Below the pieces are notes generated by a model. It did no database searches. It worked only from the letters and a program-made list of their open reading frames with translations, and had not been told where the DNA came from. Positions 7,715-16,053 of a DNA stretch of 64,000 bases are shown piece after piece. The stretch is from Clostridium_AD sp050717545 (lineage in GTDB: Bacteria; Bacillota; Clostridia; Clostridiales; Clostridiaceae). Numbering within the stretch: the first letter of the stretch is position 1; every line of letters begins with the position of its first letter. The stretch spans positions 105,852-169,851 of the forward strand of contig NZ_JBOITN010000028.1 in assembly GCF_050717545.1 (NCBI RefSeq), read 5' to 3'. The translations under genes were made by a program, and so were the position numbers.

Positions 7715-8545
7715 TTACAAATAAGGTATTTTCTTAGGTTCTCTTCTAAAAATAGCATCTGTTAAGACGCAAACCCTTTTATTCTCTTTAATATCATGTA
7801 CCCTTATAAATTGACATCCCTTCATTATTCCAATAGTCGTAGTTGCGAGTGTTCCCTCAAGCCTTTCGCTAGTATCTAGTCCCTGTGCAATTCCTATCAT
7901 GGATTTTCTTGAAGTTCCAAGTAATATCGGGAACCCAAAAGTATTTAGCTGTTCTAAGTTGTTCATAGTTTTTAAATTATCCTCATAGCTTTTTGCAAAC
8001 CCAATACCTGGATCTAACATTATATTTTCTCTTTTAACTCCTGCATCTAATGCAATTATTATACTTTCCTCTAAATCCTTTAACACATCTTCTATTAGGT
8101 TATTATAATTTTTATTATCTCTATTGTGCATTAAGCAACAAGGTACATTGTACTTAGCTGCAACCTTTGCAATATATGCGTCCTTCTTAAATCCCCAGAT
8201 ATCATTAATCATATCTGCCCCTGCCTCTAAGGCAAGCTCTGCAACTCTGCCTTTATATGTATCAACAGAAATTGGAACGCTTATTTCCCTCTTTAAAGCC
8301 TCTATAACCGGGATTACTCTTTTAATTTCTTCTTCCTCGCTAACTACATCATGTCCTGGTCTTGTAGATTCCCCACCAATATCAATAATGTCTGCGCCCT
8401 CTGCAACCATTAGCTTCGCGTGATTTACCGCTAAAATAATATCATTGAATTTCCCACCATCTGAAAAAGAATCAGGTGTAACATTTAAAATACCCATTAT
8501 GTAAGTTCTTTTACCTATCTCAAACTCCTTGCTGCCTATTCTCAT
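7715..8545 (-). CDS. folP: Dihydropteroate synthase
   Basis: This 276-residue TIM-barrel enzyme joins p-aminobenzoate to the pterin pyrophosphate made by FolK; it is the sulfonamide target. Motifs are NVTPDSFSDGG (residues 21-31), DIGGESTRPG, LDPGIGFAK and GTSRKSM, all intact. It sits between the HD-domain gene (49 nt upstream) and folBK (15 nt downstream). The PABA it needs cannot come from the neighbouring pabAB, which survives only as fragments. Confidence 0.96.
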   Translation of the reverse strand: MRIGSKEFEIGKRTYIMGILNVTPDSFSDGGKFNDIILAVNHAKLMVAEGADIIDIGGESTRPGHDVVSEEEEIKRVIPVIEALKREISVPISVDTYKGRVAELALEAGADMINDIWGFKKDAYIAKVAAKYNVPCCLMHNRDNKNYNNLIEDVLKDLEESIIIALDAGVKRENIMLDPGIGFAKSYEDNLKTMNNLEQLNTFGFPILLGTSRKSMIGIAQGLDTSERLEGTLATTTIGIMKGCQFIRVHDIKENKRVCVLTDAIFRREPKKIPYL

Positions 8546-8594
8546 ATATTTTGTCCTCTCTATGTCATTTTTTATTTTATGTAACTTAAAACTT

Positions 8595-9077
8595 TCAGTA
8601 TGTTATTTTAGAATTTCTCTTCTCCATGGACCATTTACATTTATCTGTAGCACCACAGTAAATACAATTTCTTGAAAGCTTATCACACTTATATAATACA
8701 TCACTTAAAGTATTAAGCTCTCCATTATCATTTCTATGGTCACCTATAGCCTTCAAAATTTCATCTATTTCACTTACATCATATTCGCACTCTAGTAATA
8801 TTTTTTTAGCAATGTGCACACTAGCTATATTGTGATCAATCCCATTTTCATACTCTTCTCCACGACCTATATCATGCAAAAGCGCCGCAGTATAAATTAT
8901 GTATTTAGGCAAACCTAAATTATTTTCTAAATTTATTATGTACATGAGCCTTGCCACATCTAAAAAATGCTGCATATCATGTTTGCAAAATTCTCTATTT
9001 ATTTCTAATGTTTCAATCTTCCTTAAATTATACTGGAAGCTATGGTTTTCTATAATGAAATCTATTTTATTATTCAT
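8595..9077 (-). CDS. HD-domain phosphohydrolase of the folate operon
   Basis: This 160-residue HD-superfamily protein shows His37 or His33 (CKHDMQHFLDVA), the His68-Asp69 pair (AALLHDIGRG) and His82 (GIDHNIAS), the usual metal ligands. It ends with a cysteine group (NCIYCGATDKCKW) that may bind a metal. HD proteins often occur in clostridial folate clusters, where a role in pterin nucleotide dephosphorylation is plausible but unproven. It is the first intact gene of the HD-folP-folBK operon. Confidence 0.8.
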   Translation of the reverse strand: MNNKIDFIIENHSFQYNLRKIETLEINREFCKHDMQHFLDVARLMYIINLENNLGLPKYIIYTAALLHDIGRGEEYENGIDHNIASVHIAKKILLECEYDVSEIDEILKAIGDHRNDNGELNTLSDVLYKCDKLSRNCIYCGATDKCKWSMEKRNSKITY

Positions 9078-9110
9078 CGGATTTTTGTTTCCACCCCTTT
9101 AGAGTAATCT

Positions 9111-9233
9111 CTATTCGTCTTCCTTATAATTTTCTACATATCTATCATAATACCTTTTTATTTGTGATATCATCTGACTTTGTCTATCTAAATATATTTT
9201 TTCCTGACTTAAGTTACCATTCAACAATATCAT
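9111..9233 (-). CDS. Small protein of 40 residues, unknown
   Basis: ATG at 9233 is preceded by a strong GGGAGGG site. The product begins MILLNGNLSQEKIYLDRQ and ends YYDRYVENYKEDE, and is highly charged and probably helical. It lies 33 nt upstream of the HD gene and just downstream of the pabB relic, so it should be co-transcribed with the folate genes. The N-terminal hydrophobic residues are too few for a signal peptide. It resembles a short Spo0E-like helix loosely but lacks the SQxLD motif. Function unknown. Confidence 0.45.
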   Translation of the reverse strand: MILLNGNLSQEKIYLDRQSQMISQIKRYYDRYVENYKEDE

Positions 9234-9254
9234 AATACCCTCCCAGATGCACCC

Positions 9255-9282
9255 TCATCGCAATTGTAAAACTTCGCGATGA
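9255..9282. other. Hairpin between pabB relic and the 40-codon frame
   Basis: TCATCGC (9255-9261) and GCGATGA (9276-9282) form a 7-bp inverted repeat without a T tract. It may be an old terminator or mRNA processing structure of the decayed pabB gene. Confidence 0.4.
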
Positions 9283-9305
9283 ATTATATAGATTTATTTA
9301 CCATC

Positions 9306-9398
9306 TTATAGAACTCGTATAAGTGCCCTTGCTTTGTCTAAGGTCTCGTCATATTCAAAGTCTTTTTTTGAATCCCAAGTTATCCCACCACCTACCCT
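9306..9398 (-). pseudogene. pabB: 3' remnant of pabB (aminodeoxychorismate synthase component I)
   Basis: The reverse strand reads VGGGITWDSKKDFEYDETLD then KARALIRVL and a stop. This is the C-terminal end of the chorismate-utilising enzyme family, where GGGITWDS..EYxETLxKA is characteristic of PabB. Only about 30 codons remain and no upstream part is present. It directly abuts the pabA remnant, so a deletion has removed nearly all of pabB. Confidence 0.8.
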
Positions 9399-9495
9399 TA
9401 AATCTTAACTTCATTAATAAAATTTTTAAGAAGTTCATGTCCATGTTCTGTAAGTCCTGCTTCAGGATGGAATTATACCCCTTCAAGCAAATAAC
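9398..9495 (-). pseudogene. pabA: 3' remnant of pabA (aminodeoxychorismate synthase amidotransferase)
   Basis: In another reverse frame, about 32 codons read GYLLEGV, stop, FHPEAGLTEHGHELLKNF and INEVKI before a terminal stop. This matches the C-terminus of class I glutamine amidotransferases (GVQFHPE...TEHG..LLKNF) that contain the catalytic His-Glu pair. The Gln codon of GVQFHPE is now TAA at 9473-9475. The natural stop at 9398-9400 abuts the pabB remnant, preserving the expected pabA-pabB order. Confidence 0.75.
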
Positions 9496-9721
9496 CTTAA
9501 CAAAATCATTAAAATTAAATCGTTGAAAGTTACTATAACCATCTATATCAAATTTCTTTATTATTTAATAATTAGCTATTAATAATAACTATTTATTGAA
9601 AAGCCTTTATATGTTAGCCATTATTGGTTAAAATAGTATTAGACACATAAACGTAAACTAGCATATTGGCATGATAAATGCTTAATATGTTCCAGTTAAA
9701 CATTAAATTTGAGGTGATTAT

Positions 9722-10561
9722 ATGTACAACAAAGGTGATTTCCATCTTCATACAAATGCTTCTGATGGAAAACTAAGTCCTAAAGAACTAATTCATGAGG
9801 CTTCTTTAAGTGGTTTGGATATTATTGCAATAACTGACCATGATACTACAATGAATGTTGAAGAAGGAATTAGAGAAGGTTTAAACGAAAATATAAGGGT
9901 AATCCCTGGTATAGAACTATCTACTATTCACAATAATGAAACCATTCACATTTTAGGTTATTTTAAAGATGATAAATATAAAGATGTTGAATTTCAGAAA
10001 TTTCTAAAGGATATCGATGATTTTAGAATACTGAGAGCTAAAAAAATAGTTGAAAATTTAGATACATTTTTCAAACTAAAAATAGATTATCAAAAGGTTC
10101 TAGATTTAGCTCAAGGAGTAATAGCAAGGCCACATATAGCCAAGTCAATAATTGATGCTGGTTATAAATATGATTGGAACTATATTTTTGATAACTTCCT
10201 CTCAAACGACAGCCCTGCATATGTTCACATTAAGAGAATTTCAACAGCTAATGGCATAAGCGTTTTAAAAAAAGTTAATGCATTAGTTGTACTTGCACAC
10301 CCTGTACTCATCAAGAAATCTTCTATAGATGAAATGTTAAATCTTGATTTTGACGGTGTTGAAGCAGTTTATCCAATAAATACAAAAAAGCAAAAATCTC
10401 TGTTAAAATCGAAATCTAAAGAATATGATAAATTTATTACTGCCGGTTCTGATTTTCATGGAATTTCAGAATCAGACACAGGTCATGGTCATGGTCAAGT
10501 TGGCTCAGTTTCCTTAAGCACTGATGATTTAAAAAAGTTTGTAAAAAAATTAGATTCATAA
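9722..10561 (+). CDS. PHP-domain phosphoesterase
   Basis: This 279-residue PHP protein begins with DFHLHTNASDG and ITDHDTT, metal-binding motifs of the fold, followed by IPGIELST, RPHIAKS, LAHPVL and the C-terminal SDFHG. The length and order match the YciV/RnaAM-type nucleoside 3',5'-bisphosphate phosphatase or 5'-3' RNase family. A role in nucleotide recycling is therefore likely, with the exact substrate uncertain. It is monocistronic, with ribosome binding site TGAGGTGA and a terminator overlapping its stop region. Confidence 0.88.
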   Translation: MYNKGDFHLHTNASDGKLSPKELIHEASLSGLDIIAITDHDTTMNVEEGIREGLNENIRVIPGIELSTIHNNETIHILGYFKDDKYKDVEFQKFLKDIDDFRILRAKKIVENLDTFFKLKIDYQKVLDLAQGVIARPHIAKSIIDAGYKYDWNYIFDNFLSNDSPAYVHIKRISTANGISVLKKVNALVVLAHPVLIKKSSIDEMLNLDFDGVEAVYPINTKKQKSLLKSKSKEYDKFITAGSDFHGISESDTGHGHGQVGSVSLSTDDLKKFVKKLDS

Positions 10562-10590
10562 AAGGGGATGTTTTCACATCCCCTTTTTTT
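10561..10590 (+). terminator. Terminator after PHP gene
   Basis: AAAGGGGATGT (10561-10571) pairs with ACATCCCCTTT (10576-10586) around a TTTC loop, with a following T run. It is compact and strong. Confidence 0.93.
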
Positions 10591-10611
10591 CTATCATTAT
10601 GCTTTATTTCT

Positions 10612-12018
10612 TTATATTTCTAGTAAAAATGCTTGATAAGCCCTGAGTGCTTCATAAATATCTGCCTTACTTGCAACTTCCAATGGCGCATGCATATTAT
10701 GAAGAGCAACTCCTGAATCAATTACCTGCATACCATACTCAGCTAATATATAAGCAATAGTACCCCCGCCGCCTTGATCCACTTTACCAAGTTCTGATGT
10801 CTGCCAAGAAACATTGTGTTTATCCATTATAGTTCTAAGCTCAGCAATAAATTCTGGATTTGCATCATTACATCCACTTTTTCCACGAGCTCCAGTATAT
10901 TTGTTTAAAACTATTCCTTTTCCAAAATATGCTGCATTGCGTTTTTCCATAACAGATGGGAAGTTTGGATCATATGCTGCACTTACATCTGACGATAACA
11001 TTTTTGAATTTGCTAATGCTCTTCGCACTTTTAAATCACTATACTCACCCATTAAATCAACAATCTCAGCTACTGTGTTTTCAAAGAATTTTGATTGCAT
11101 TCCTGTTGCTCCAATACTTCCAACTTCTTCTTTATCAACAAGTATAACAATACAAGTTTTGTCTGTTTCCTTAATGTTCATCAATGCTTGATAAGAAGTA
11201 TATGCACACACTCTATCATCATGTCCATAAGCCATAATCATACTACTGTCTAAACCATAACTTCTAGCTCTTCCTGCAGGTACTACTTCTAGCTCTGATG
11301 ATACAAAATCTTCTTCATCTATTCCATATTTATCATTTAAGAGTCTTAATATATTTAACTTAACTCTATTTTTAGCTTCCTTGTCTTCTACTGGAATACT
11401 TCCCATAAACACGTTTAAATCTTCGCCTTCAATGCCTTTGTCCATAGTCTTTTTCATTTGATCTGCTGATAAATGAATTAAAAGGTCTGAAATTCCAACT
11501 ACTGGTTCTTTTTCATCTTCTCCAATTACTACATTTACAACAGTACCATCTTTTTTAACAATAACTCCATGTATAGCTAAAGGAATTGTAACCCATTGAT
11601 ACTTCTTAACTCCACCATAATAATGTGTTTTAACTAATGCTAAATCTGAATCCTCATAAAGTGGATTTTGTTTTAAATCAAGTCTAGGAGAATCAATATG
11701 TGCCCCTAAAATTTTAAAACCCTTATCAATAGGTTCAGAACCAATTAAGAATAACGCCAAAGTTTTTCCCATACTATTTACATAAACTTTGTCACCAGCT
11801 TTGAGCTTTGTTCCTGCCTCTATATATGTGTCAATATTTTTATAACCATTTTTTTTAGCAAGTGAAATAAACTCTGTTACACATTCTCTTTCAGTTTTAC
11901 ATTTTGACATAAAATCTATATAATCATCTGATAATGAAAACACTTTTTTTAAGTCACTTTTAGAATATTTATCCCAAGCTAATTCATATTTTTTTTCTAA
12001 ACTTTTAACATCAGACAT
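10612..12018 (-). CDS. M18-family zinc aminopeptidase
   Basis: This 468-residue cytosolic metallo-aminopeptidase has the M18 motifs GAHIDSPRLDLK (zinc ligand), VDKEEVGS (catalytic Glu), YGHDDRVCAY and the C-terminal ALHNMHAPLEVAS. Family members remove N-terminal residues, often acidic or neutral, as dodecamers. The start at 12018 was chosen because GGAGGT lies 9 nt upstream; the in-frame ATG at 12033 overlaps that site. It is a single gene. Confidence 0.93.
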   Translation of the reverse strand: MSDVKSLEKKYELAWDKYSKSDLKKVFSLSDDYIDFMSKCKTERECVTEFISLAKKNGYKNIDTYIEAGTKLKAGDKVYVNSMGKTLALFLIGSEPIDKGFKILGAHIDSPRLDLKQNPLYEDSDLALVKTHYYGGVKKYQWVTIPLAIHGVIVKKDGTVVNVVIGEDEKEPVVGISDLLIHLSADQMKKTMDKGIEGEDLNVFMGSIPVEDKEAKNRVKLNILRLLNDKYGIDEEDFVSSELEVVPAGRARSYGLDSSMIMAYGHDDRVCAYTSYQALMNIKETDKTCIVILVDKEEVGSIGATGMQSKFFENTVAEIVDLMGEYSDLKVRRALANSKMLSSDVSAAYDPNFPSVMEKRNAAYFGKGIVLNKYTGARGKSGCNDANPEFIAELRTIMDKHNVSWQTSELGKVDQGGGGTIAYILAEYGMQVIDSGVALHNMHAPLEVASKADIYEALRAYQAFLLEI

Positions 12019-12140
12019 TTTTATAACCTCCATAGTACAAATATTTTCCGCATTTACTATTCTACTAAATATTACCTTAAATTACAAATACAAAACCTAT
12101 CACAAAATAACAATTAAATCAGTTCCAGTCTGTTTGTTAC

Positions 12141-13064
12141 CTATTCATTTTTACGTGCAGCATTTACTTCTTCTATTCTCATATTAATAGTTTCAACAGG
12201 CGTGATCTTAGAATTAAGACTATACCTATAGTTAGCTGCAGCTGCTTCAATAATAACTGCAATATTTCTACCCGGTCTAACTGGAATTGTTATTTTTCTT
12301 AAATGTACATTTAGAATATCCATATATTGATTATCTATACCAAGTCTATCATATTCTTCACCCTCATTCCATTGAGTAAGTGAGAGGTACAAACTAATAG
12401 TTTTTGTATTTAAAACAGAACTCATACCATAAATTGCAGGAACATCTATTATTCCCATTCCCCTAACTTCTAACATCCCGGAGGTTATGTATGGACAATG
12501 TCCTAGTAAGACTCCATCAATTTCTTTAATGTCTACTGCGTCGTCCGCAATCAACCTATGACCTCTCTTTATGAGTTCTAATGCGCACTCACTCTTACCT
12601 ATACCACTTTCTCCACTTAATAATATTCCTATACCGTAAACATCCACCAAAACACCATGAAGCCTAGTTTCTGGTGCTAATTTCGTATCTAAGTAATTCG
12701 TAAGTTTACTAATAAATCTTGTAGAGATTAATTTCGTTCTTAAAAGCCATCGTCCATTTTCTTGTGCAGCCTCAAGGATTTCTTTATGAAGTTCCAAATC
12801 CCTAGTGATAATAACACAAGGCGTATCTAATTTAAAATATTTCTTTACTCGTTTCTTTCTAAGGTCTACCTCCATACAATCCAAAAAACTCCACTCTGCC
12901 ATACCTATTAATTGAACTCGTTTATTACCAAAATACTCATAAAACCCTGCAATTTGAAGCCCTGGTCTGTTAATATCACTAACATCAATTTGTTTACCCT
13001 TTTCTCCACGTGCTAAAACCTCTAACTTAAAATGCTCTATTAAATCCTCTATAGTAACAGCCAT
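12141..13064 (-). CDS. hprK: HPr kinase/phosphorylase
   Basis: This 307-residue enzyme phosphorylates HPr on Ser46 in response to glycolytic intermediates and removes the phosphate when they fall, so it controls carbon catabolite repression. The conserved His136 (RLHGVLVDVYG), P-loop GESGIGKSE (residues 151-159), the acidic region ADDAVDIKEI and the signature LEVRGMGIIDV are present. No PTS genes are adjacent. A YnzC-like gene lies 76 nt upstream on the same strand and may share a transcript. Confidence 0.96.
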   Translation of the reverse strand: MAVTIEDLIEHFKLEVLARGEKGKQIDVSDINRPGLQIAGFYEYFGNKRVQLIGMAEWSFLDCMEVDLRKKRVKKYFKLDTPCVIITRDLELHKEILEAAQENGRWLLRTKLISTRFISKLTNYLDTKLAPETRLHGVLVDVYGIGILLSGESGIGKSECALELIKRGHRLIADDAVDIKEIDGVLLGHCPYITSGMLEVRGMGIIDVPAIYGMSSVLNTKTISLYLSLTQWNEGEEYDRLGIDNQYMDILNVHLRKITIPVRPGRNIAVIIEAAAANYRYSLNSKITPVETINMRIEEVNAARKNE

Positions 13065-13140
13065 TAGAATTCCTCATTTCTACTAATTAGTAAATCTATT
13101 ATTTACCGTCGTTTATTTATTATTTATTATTAAAAACAAG

Positions 13141-13308
13141 TTACACTTTTTTTATGGTATTTAATTGAGATCTGAAATTGTTTTTAACATTGTCTATATA
13201 TTTTTGTCTTAATTCTTGTTGTTCCAATTTTTCTTCCTCCGTAAGTCCTTCTTCTTTACTTTTCTTATAAAGGTAATTTATCCTACTTGTCAATTCGTCT
13301 ACACTCAT
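13141..13308 (-). CDS. YnzC/DUF896-family small protein
   Basis: This 55-residue protein reads MSVDELTSRINYLYKKSKEE, then GLTEEEKLEQQELRQKYI and a C-terminal RSQLNTIKKV. It is the typical UPF0291/DUF896 pattern of two helices, with (K)xxGLTxEExxEQxxLRxxYI and FRxQLxxI. B. subtilis YnzC belongs to the SOS-linked yneA operon; the molecular role is unknown. ATG at 13308 follows GGGAGTG. It is probably co-transcribed with hprK. Confidence 0.88.
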   Translation of the reverse strand: MSVDELTSRINYLYKKSKEEGLTEEEKLEQQELRQKYIDNVKNNFRSQLNTIKKV

Positions 13309-13607
13309 AATAACACTCCCATATTAATTCAACTTTTTTTATATTCTTTATTTACTTTTTTATATCCATCTTTTTAATTATACCAAAGTATTGTATTCAT
13401 AAATAGTAAAAACTAAACATATGCTACTTAATATAAATATATTACAAGAGAATTAAGACTTTTTTCGCCTTTTACATATTATACCAAATAGCTTTTTTAA
13501 ACATCTACATGGGATTTCGTGTAATATTTTACCATTTATTTTTTATATTTTATTAGATGTTATGGTTTATTTTGTATATTTTTAAGTTTTAATGAGTATT
13601 TAAAAAT

Positions 13608-13636
13608 TTAACATTCATAGAATAATATGGTATCAT
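13608..13636 (+). promoter_or_regulatory. Sigma-A type promoter of second Spo0E-like gene
   Basis: TTAACA (13608-13613) and TATCAT (13631-13636) are separated by 17 bp. The gene starts about 40 nt after the expected transcription start. The 300 nt before this, back to the YnzC-like gene, are AT-rich and hold no other feature I can support. Confidence 0.5.
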
Positions 13637-13683
13637 ATGTTTACTCCACAAAAACAAAAATAAGGAGATGAGGGATAAATAAT

Positions 13684-13860
13684 ATGAATCTAAAATTAAA
13701 CATTATAGAAAAGGAATTAGAGTCATTAAGAATGGTATTACATTTTCTTTTAACTTTCAGAAAACCTACAGATAAAATGGTTATAACTTGTAGTCAACAA
13801 TTAGATGAAGTTATAGTGAAATATCAGAAAGTCAAAGCCACTTACAAACAAGTGGCTTGA
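13684..13860 (+). CDS. Spo0E-like aspartyl-phosphate phosphatase, short form
   Basis: This 58-residue protein has a first helix IEKELESLRMVLHFLL, a linker, and the signature SQQLDEVIVKYQK. This is the two-helix antiparallel hairpin of Spo0E-family phosphatases, which act on Spo0A~P. It is the second member in this window and is closer to the minimal family length than the one at 3805-4014. A purine-rich site (AAGGAGATGAGGG) precedes ATG. The final codons form the 5' and 3' arms of the terminator stem, so the stop lies inside the terminator. Confidence 0.78.
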   Translation: MNLKLNIIEKELESLRMVLHFLLTFRKPTDKMVITCSQQLDEVIVKYQKVKATYKQVA

Positions 13861-13866
13861 TTTATC
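13834..13866 (+). terminator. Terminator overlapping the end of the Spo0E-like gene
   Basis: AAGCCACTT (13835-13843) pairs with AAGTGGCTT (13850-13858) around a 6-nt loop, followed by GATTTATCTATTT. The stem includes the last coding residues and runs into the TGA stop. Confidence 0.7.
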
Positions 13867-13901
13867 TATTTGTCAACATAAATATACATTTAAATATAAT
13901 T

Positions 13902-14300
13902 TTATATATCTAATTCAATTAAGATATCATCTGTATCAATATTTGAATCTTTATCATAAAACACTACAGCGAATTCATTAAATTTATAAGCCTCTTGGGA
14001 AATATCACAACCAATGAATTCGTATTCAATTTCCATTTTCTCAGCACACTCTTCCATGATATCTTCAACATTATCAGCAGCAATATCACTAAGATAAATC
14101 AGGAAAAATTCTTCATACCATTCTTCTTTATTTTGTTTAATATCCCCTTCTTCATTTGCATAAGACGATGCAGCTTCCATTTCTACATCATCATAAATAT
14201 ATTTAAATTTTAATGCTATAGTTTCTTTTTTATATTCAATTTCAACTATATCTTTTAAATCATTTTGATTTAAGAAATTAATTATATATTGTTTATTCAA
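13902..14300 (-). CDS. Conserved acidic protein, unknown function
   Basis: This 132-residue, strongly acidic cytosolic protein has no signal peptide or recognised motif (for example EEWYEEFFLIYLSDIAADN and a C-terminal NIDTDDILIELDI). The TTG at 14300 was chosen because GGAGG sits 8 nt upstream; the in-frame ATG at 14315 overlaps that site. It lies downstream of, and on the same strand as, the flavodiiron gene, separated by about 190 nt. I do not recognise it. Confidence 0.7.
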   Translation of the reverse strand: MNKQYIINFLNQNDLKDIVEIEYKKETIALKFKYIYDDVEMEAASSYANEEGDIKQNKEEWYEEFFLIYLSDIAADNVEDIMEECAEKMEIEYEFIGCDISQEAYKFNEFAVVFYDKDSNIDTDDILIELDI

Positions 14301-14485
14301 ATATATCGCCTCCATACATCATTAGTAAGTCCTCATTTACAAACTCTACTTATTCTATTTTAGCTTTCTTTTATTTCCTATAAAAAAAAAGAAAAATTTC
14401 ACATAAAGTGATATTTCCTTTTTTATTATTTAACTTGCGTAACCAAATATAAATTTTTTACATTTGATTAATTACTTTTAAATAT

Positions 14486-15661
14486 TTAATTTAAAAGTTT
14501 TAAATAGTCTTCAACAAATTTATCAGCCAATTCATATTCTTTAGTGTCAGGAACAAATTTAAATCTAAATCCTTCCTCAATTACTTTGAATTTTAAAGAC
14601 TTTAATCTATGTGTAAGCATCGGAACACCTTCTCCACTCCATCCAAATGAACCAAAGGCTGATGCTACTTTACCTCTATTAGTAATTGGACATACAAGTG
14701 ATAGAACGTCCCAAGCAGGCTTAACAGCATCTTGATTAATAGTTGGTGAACCAATCATTATCCCAGACGCCTTTTCAATGAGTTCTACAATATCACCTAT
14801 ATCCATAGATGTTATTTCATGAGCCTCTGCCTTTACTCCACTATCATTAATTTTCTTAGCTATATATTCTCCCATAGTTTCGGTGTTATGATATGCTGAA
14901 ACATAGAATATTTGTATATTTTTTTCTTTAATTTCGTAAACTTTAGCCCATTGTCTATATAGATCTATATACATCTTAATATCATTCATATGTATAGGGC
15001 CATGGCTTGGTGCTACTATATCTAGCTCTAAATTTTTAATTTTATCTAAGCCCATATTTACAAACTTTTTAAAAGGTCCCATTATAACTTCAAAATAATA
15101 TTTCATTTCATCAAAATACTCACCAGAGCAATTATCAGTTATGCACTCTTTTGGTGAATAATGACAACCCATTACATCACAAGTAAATAATATTTTTTCT
15201 TCCTTAACATATGTAAACATAGTATCAGGCCAATGTAGATTTGGAGCTGAAATAAATTGTAATGTATTTTTACCAAGTGATAACTCACCTACTGCTGGTA
15301 TGCTATTAAAGTCTTTGTTAATAATCTCTTTTAAATACATTATAGCAGCTTTTGAAGCAATAATAACCACTTCTGGATAAACTTCTAAAAGCTTTCCTAT
15401 AGAACCACTATGATCGAGTTCAGTATGTTGTACAATTAAGTAATCTACTTTTTTCTCTCCAATAACACCTTTTACTTTACCTAAAAACTCATCAAAAAAA
15501 CCAGTTTTAACACAATCTATTATAGCGATTTTTTCGTCATCGATTAAATATGAATTATAGGTAGTTCCCTTTTTTGTTTCCATTATAATATCAAATACTC
15601 TTAGCTTTGCATCATTCACTCCAACCCAATATATATTATCTTTAAGTTTTGTTGTTTTCAT
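14486..15661 (-). CDS. fprA: Flavodiiron protein (A-type flavoprotein)
   Basis: This 391-residue protein has an N-terminal metallo-beta-lactamase-like diiron domain (HTELDHSG, APNLHWPDTMF, CDVMGCHYS, SHGP) and, from about residue 250, a flavodoxin FMN domain (YVSAYHNTETMGE, GSPTINQD, SFGWSGEG). Such proteins reduce O2 to water or NO to N2O and protect strict anaerobes. There is no rubredoxin domain, so electrons must come from a separate partner. It has its own promoter, with an inverted repeat between the -35 and -10 boxes. Confidence 0.95.
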   Translation of the reverse strand: MKTTKLKDNIYWVGVNDAKLRVFDIIMETKKGTTYNSYLIDDEKIAIIDCVKTGFFDEFLGKVKGVIGEKKVDYLIVQHTELDHSGSIGKLLEVYPEVVIIASKAAIMYLKEIINKDFNSIPAVGELSLGKNTLQFISAPNLHWPDTMFTYVKEEKILFTCDVMGCHYSPKECITDNCSGEYFDEMKYYFEVIMGPFKKFVNMGLDKIKNLELDIVAPSHGPIHMNDIKMYIDLYRQWAKVYEIKEKNIQIFYVSAYHNTETMGEYIAKKINDSGVKAEAHEITSMDIGDIVELIEKASGIMIGSPTINQDAVKPAWDVLSLVCPITNRGKVASAFGSFGWSGEGVPMLTHRLKSLKFKVIEEGFRFKFVPDTKEYELADKFVEDYLKLLN

Positions 15662-15754
15662 TATAAAATCCTCCTTGTAGTCTCCTTAGTAAATACCATT
15701 ATTATTACCATCTACTATAAACATATACGATATTGTTGTTTTTCCATATAGTAC

Positions 15755-15783
15755 ATTTTACCACATTTAAGAAATGTGTTCAA
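15755..15783 (-). promoter_or_regulatory. fprA promoter with operator-like palindrome
   Basis: On the reverse strand, TTGAAC (15778-15783) and TAAAAT (15755-15760) are spaced by 17 bp. The spacer holds CACATTT and AAATGTG (15762-15768 and 15772-15778), a 7-bp inverted repeat with a 3-nt centre. A repressor bound there would block RNA polymerase. The ACATTT/AAATGT core is somewhat like Rrf2/NsrR-type nitric oxide sites, but the regulator is not determined. Confidence 0.6.
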
Positions 15784-15797
15784 CTAATGAATAATAA

Positions 15798-15810
15798 GGG
15801 ACGGTTAACT
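15798..15810. repeat. REP-like repeat, left flank of transposase
   Basis: GGGACGGTTAACT occurs about 240 nt beyond the 3' end of the transposase gene. It is in inverted orientation relative to GTTAACTGTCCCC at 17105-17117 upstream of that gene, and resembles the units inside nadB (19765-19839). Confidence 0.6.
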
Positions 15811-16053
15811 TTTTTAAGCCATTGTTTTTTTATAGTCATCTTGTAAAACTTTTATCTTTTTGCCTTTACTTTTAGTTAACAATCTTATATTTTTATTATC
15901 TATATGTTAAATCTTAAAATAAACTTATTTTCCCATATGCTTGTCCAATTTATTCAGTTAAAAATATTTTTTATTATTAAATTATTTTTTTCAATTTTCA
16001 TGTATAAAAAAGCGCTCTAAATAACTCTAATTACTCTGCTTAAACTAAATCTA

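Noticed and set aside
8124..8423. Forward frames inside folP, nadB, ntp and other genes
   Set aside because: They are antisense shadows of well supported genes with no ribosome binding sites.
9323..9526. Forward 67-residue frame over the pabAB relic
   Set aside because: The reverse strand matches PabA and PabB C-termini; the forward frame has no ribosome binding site or homology.
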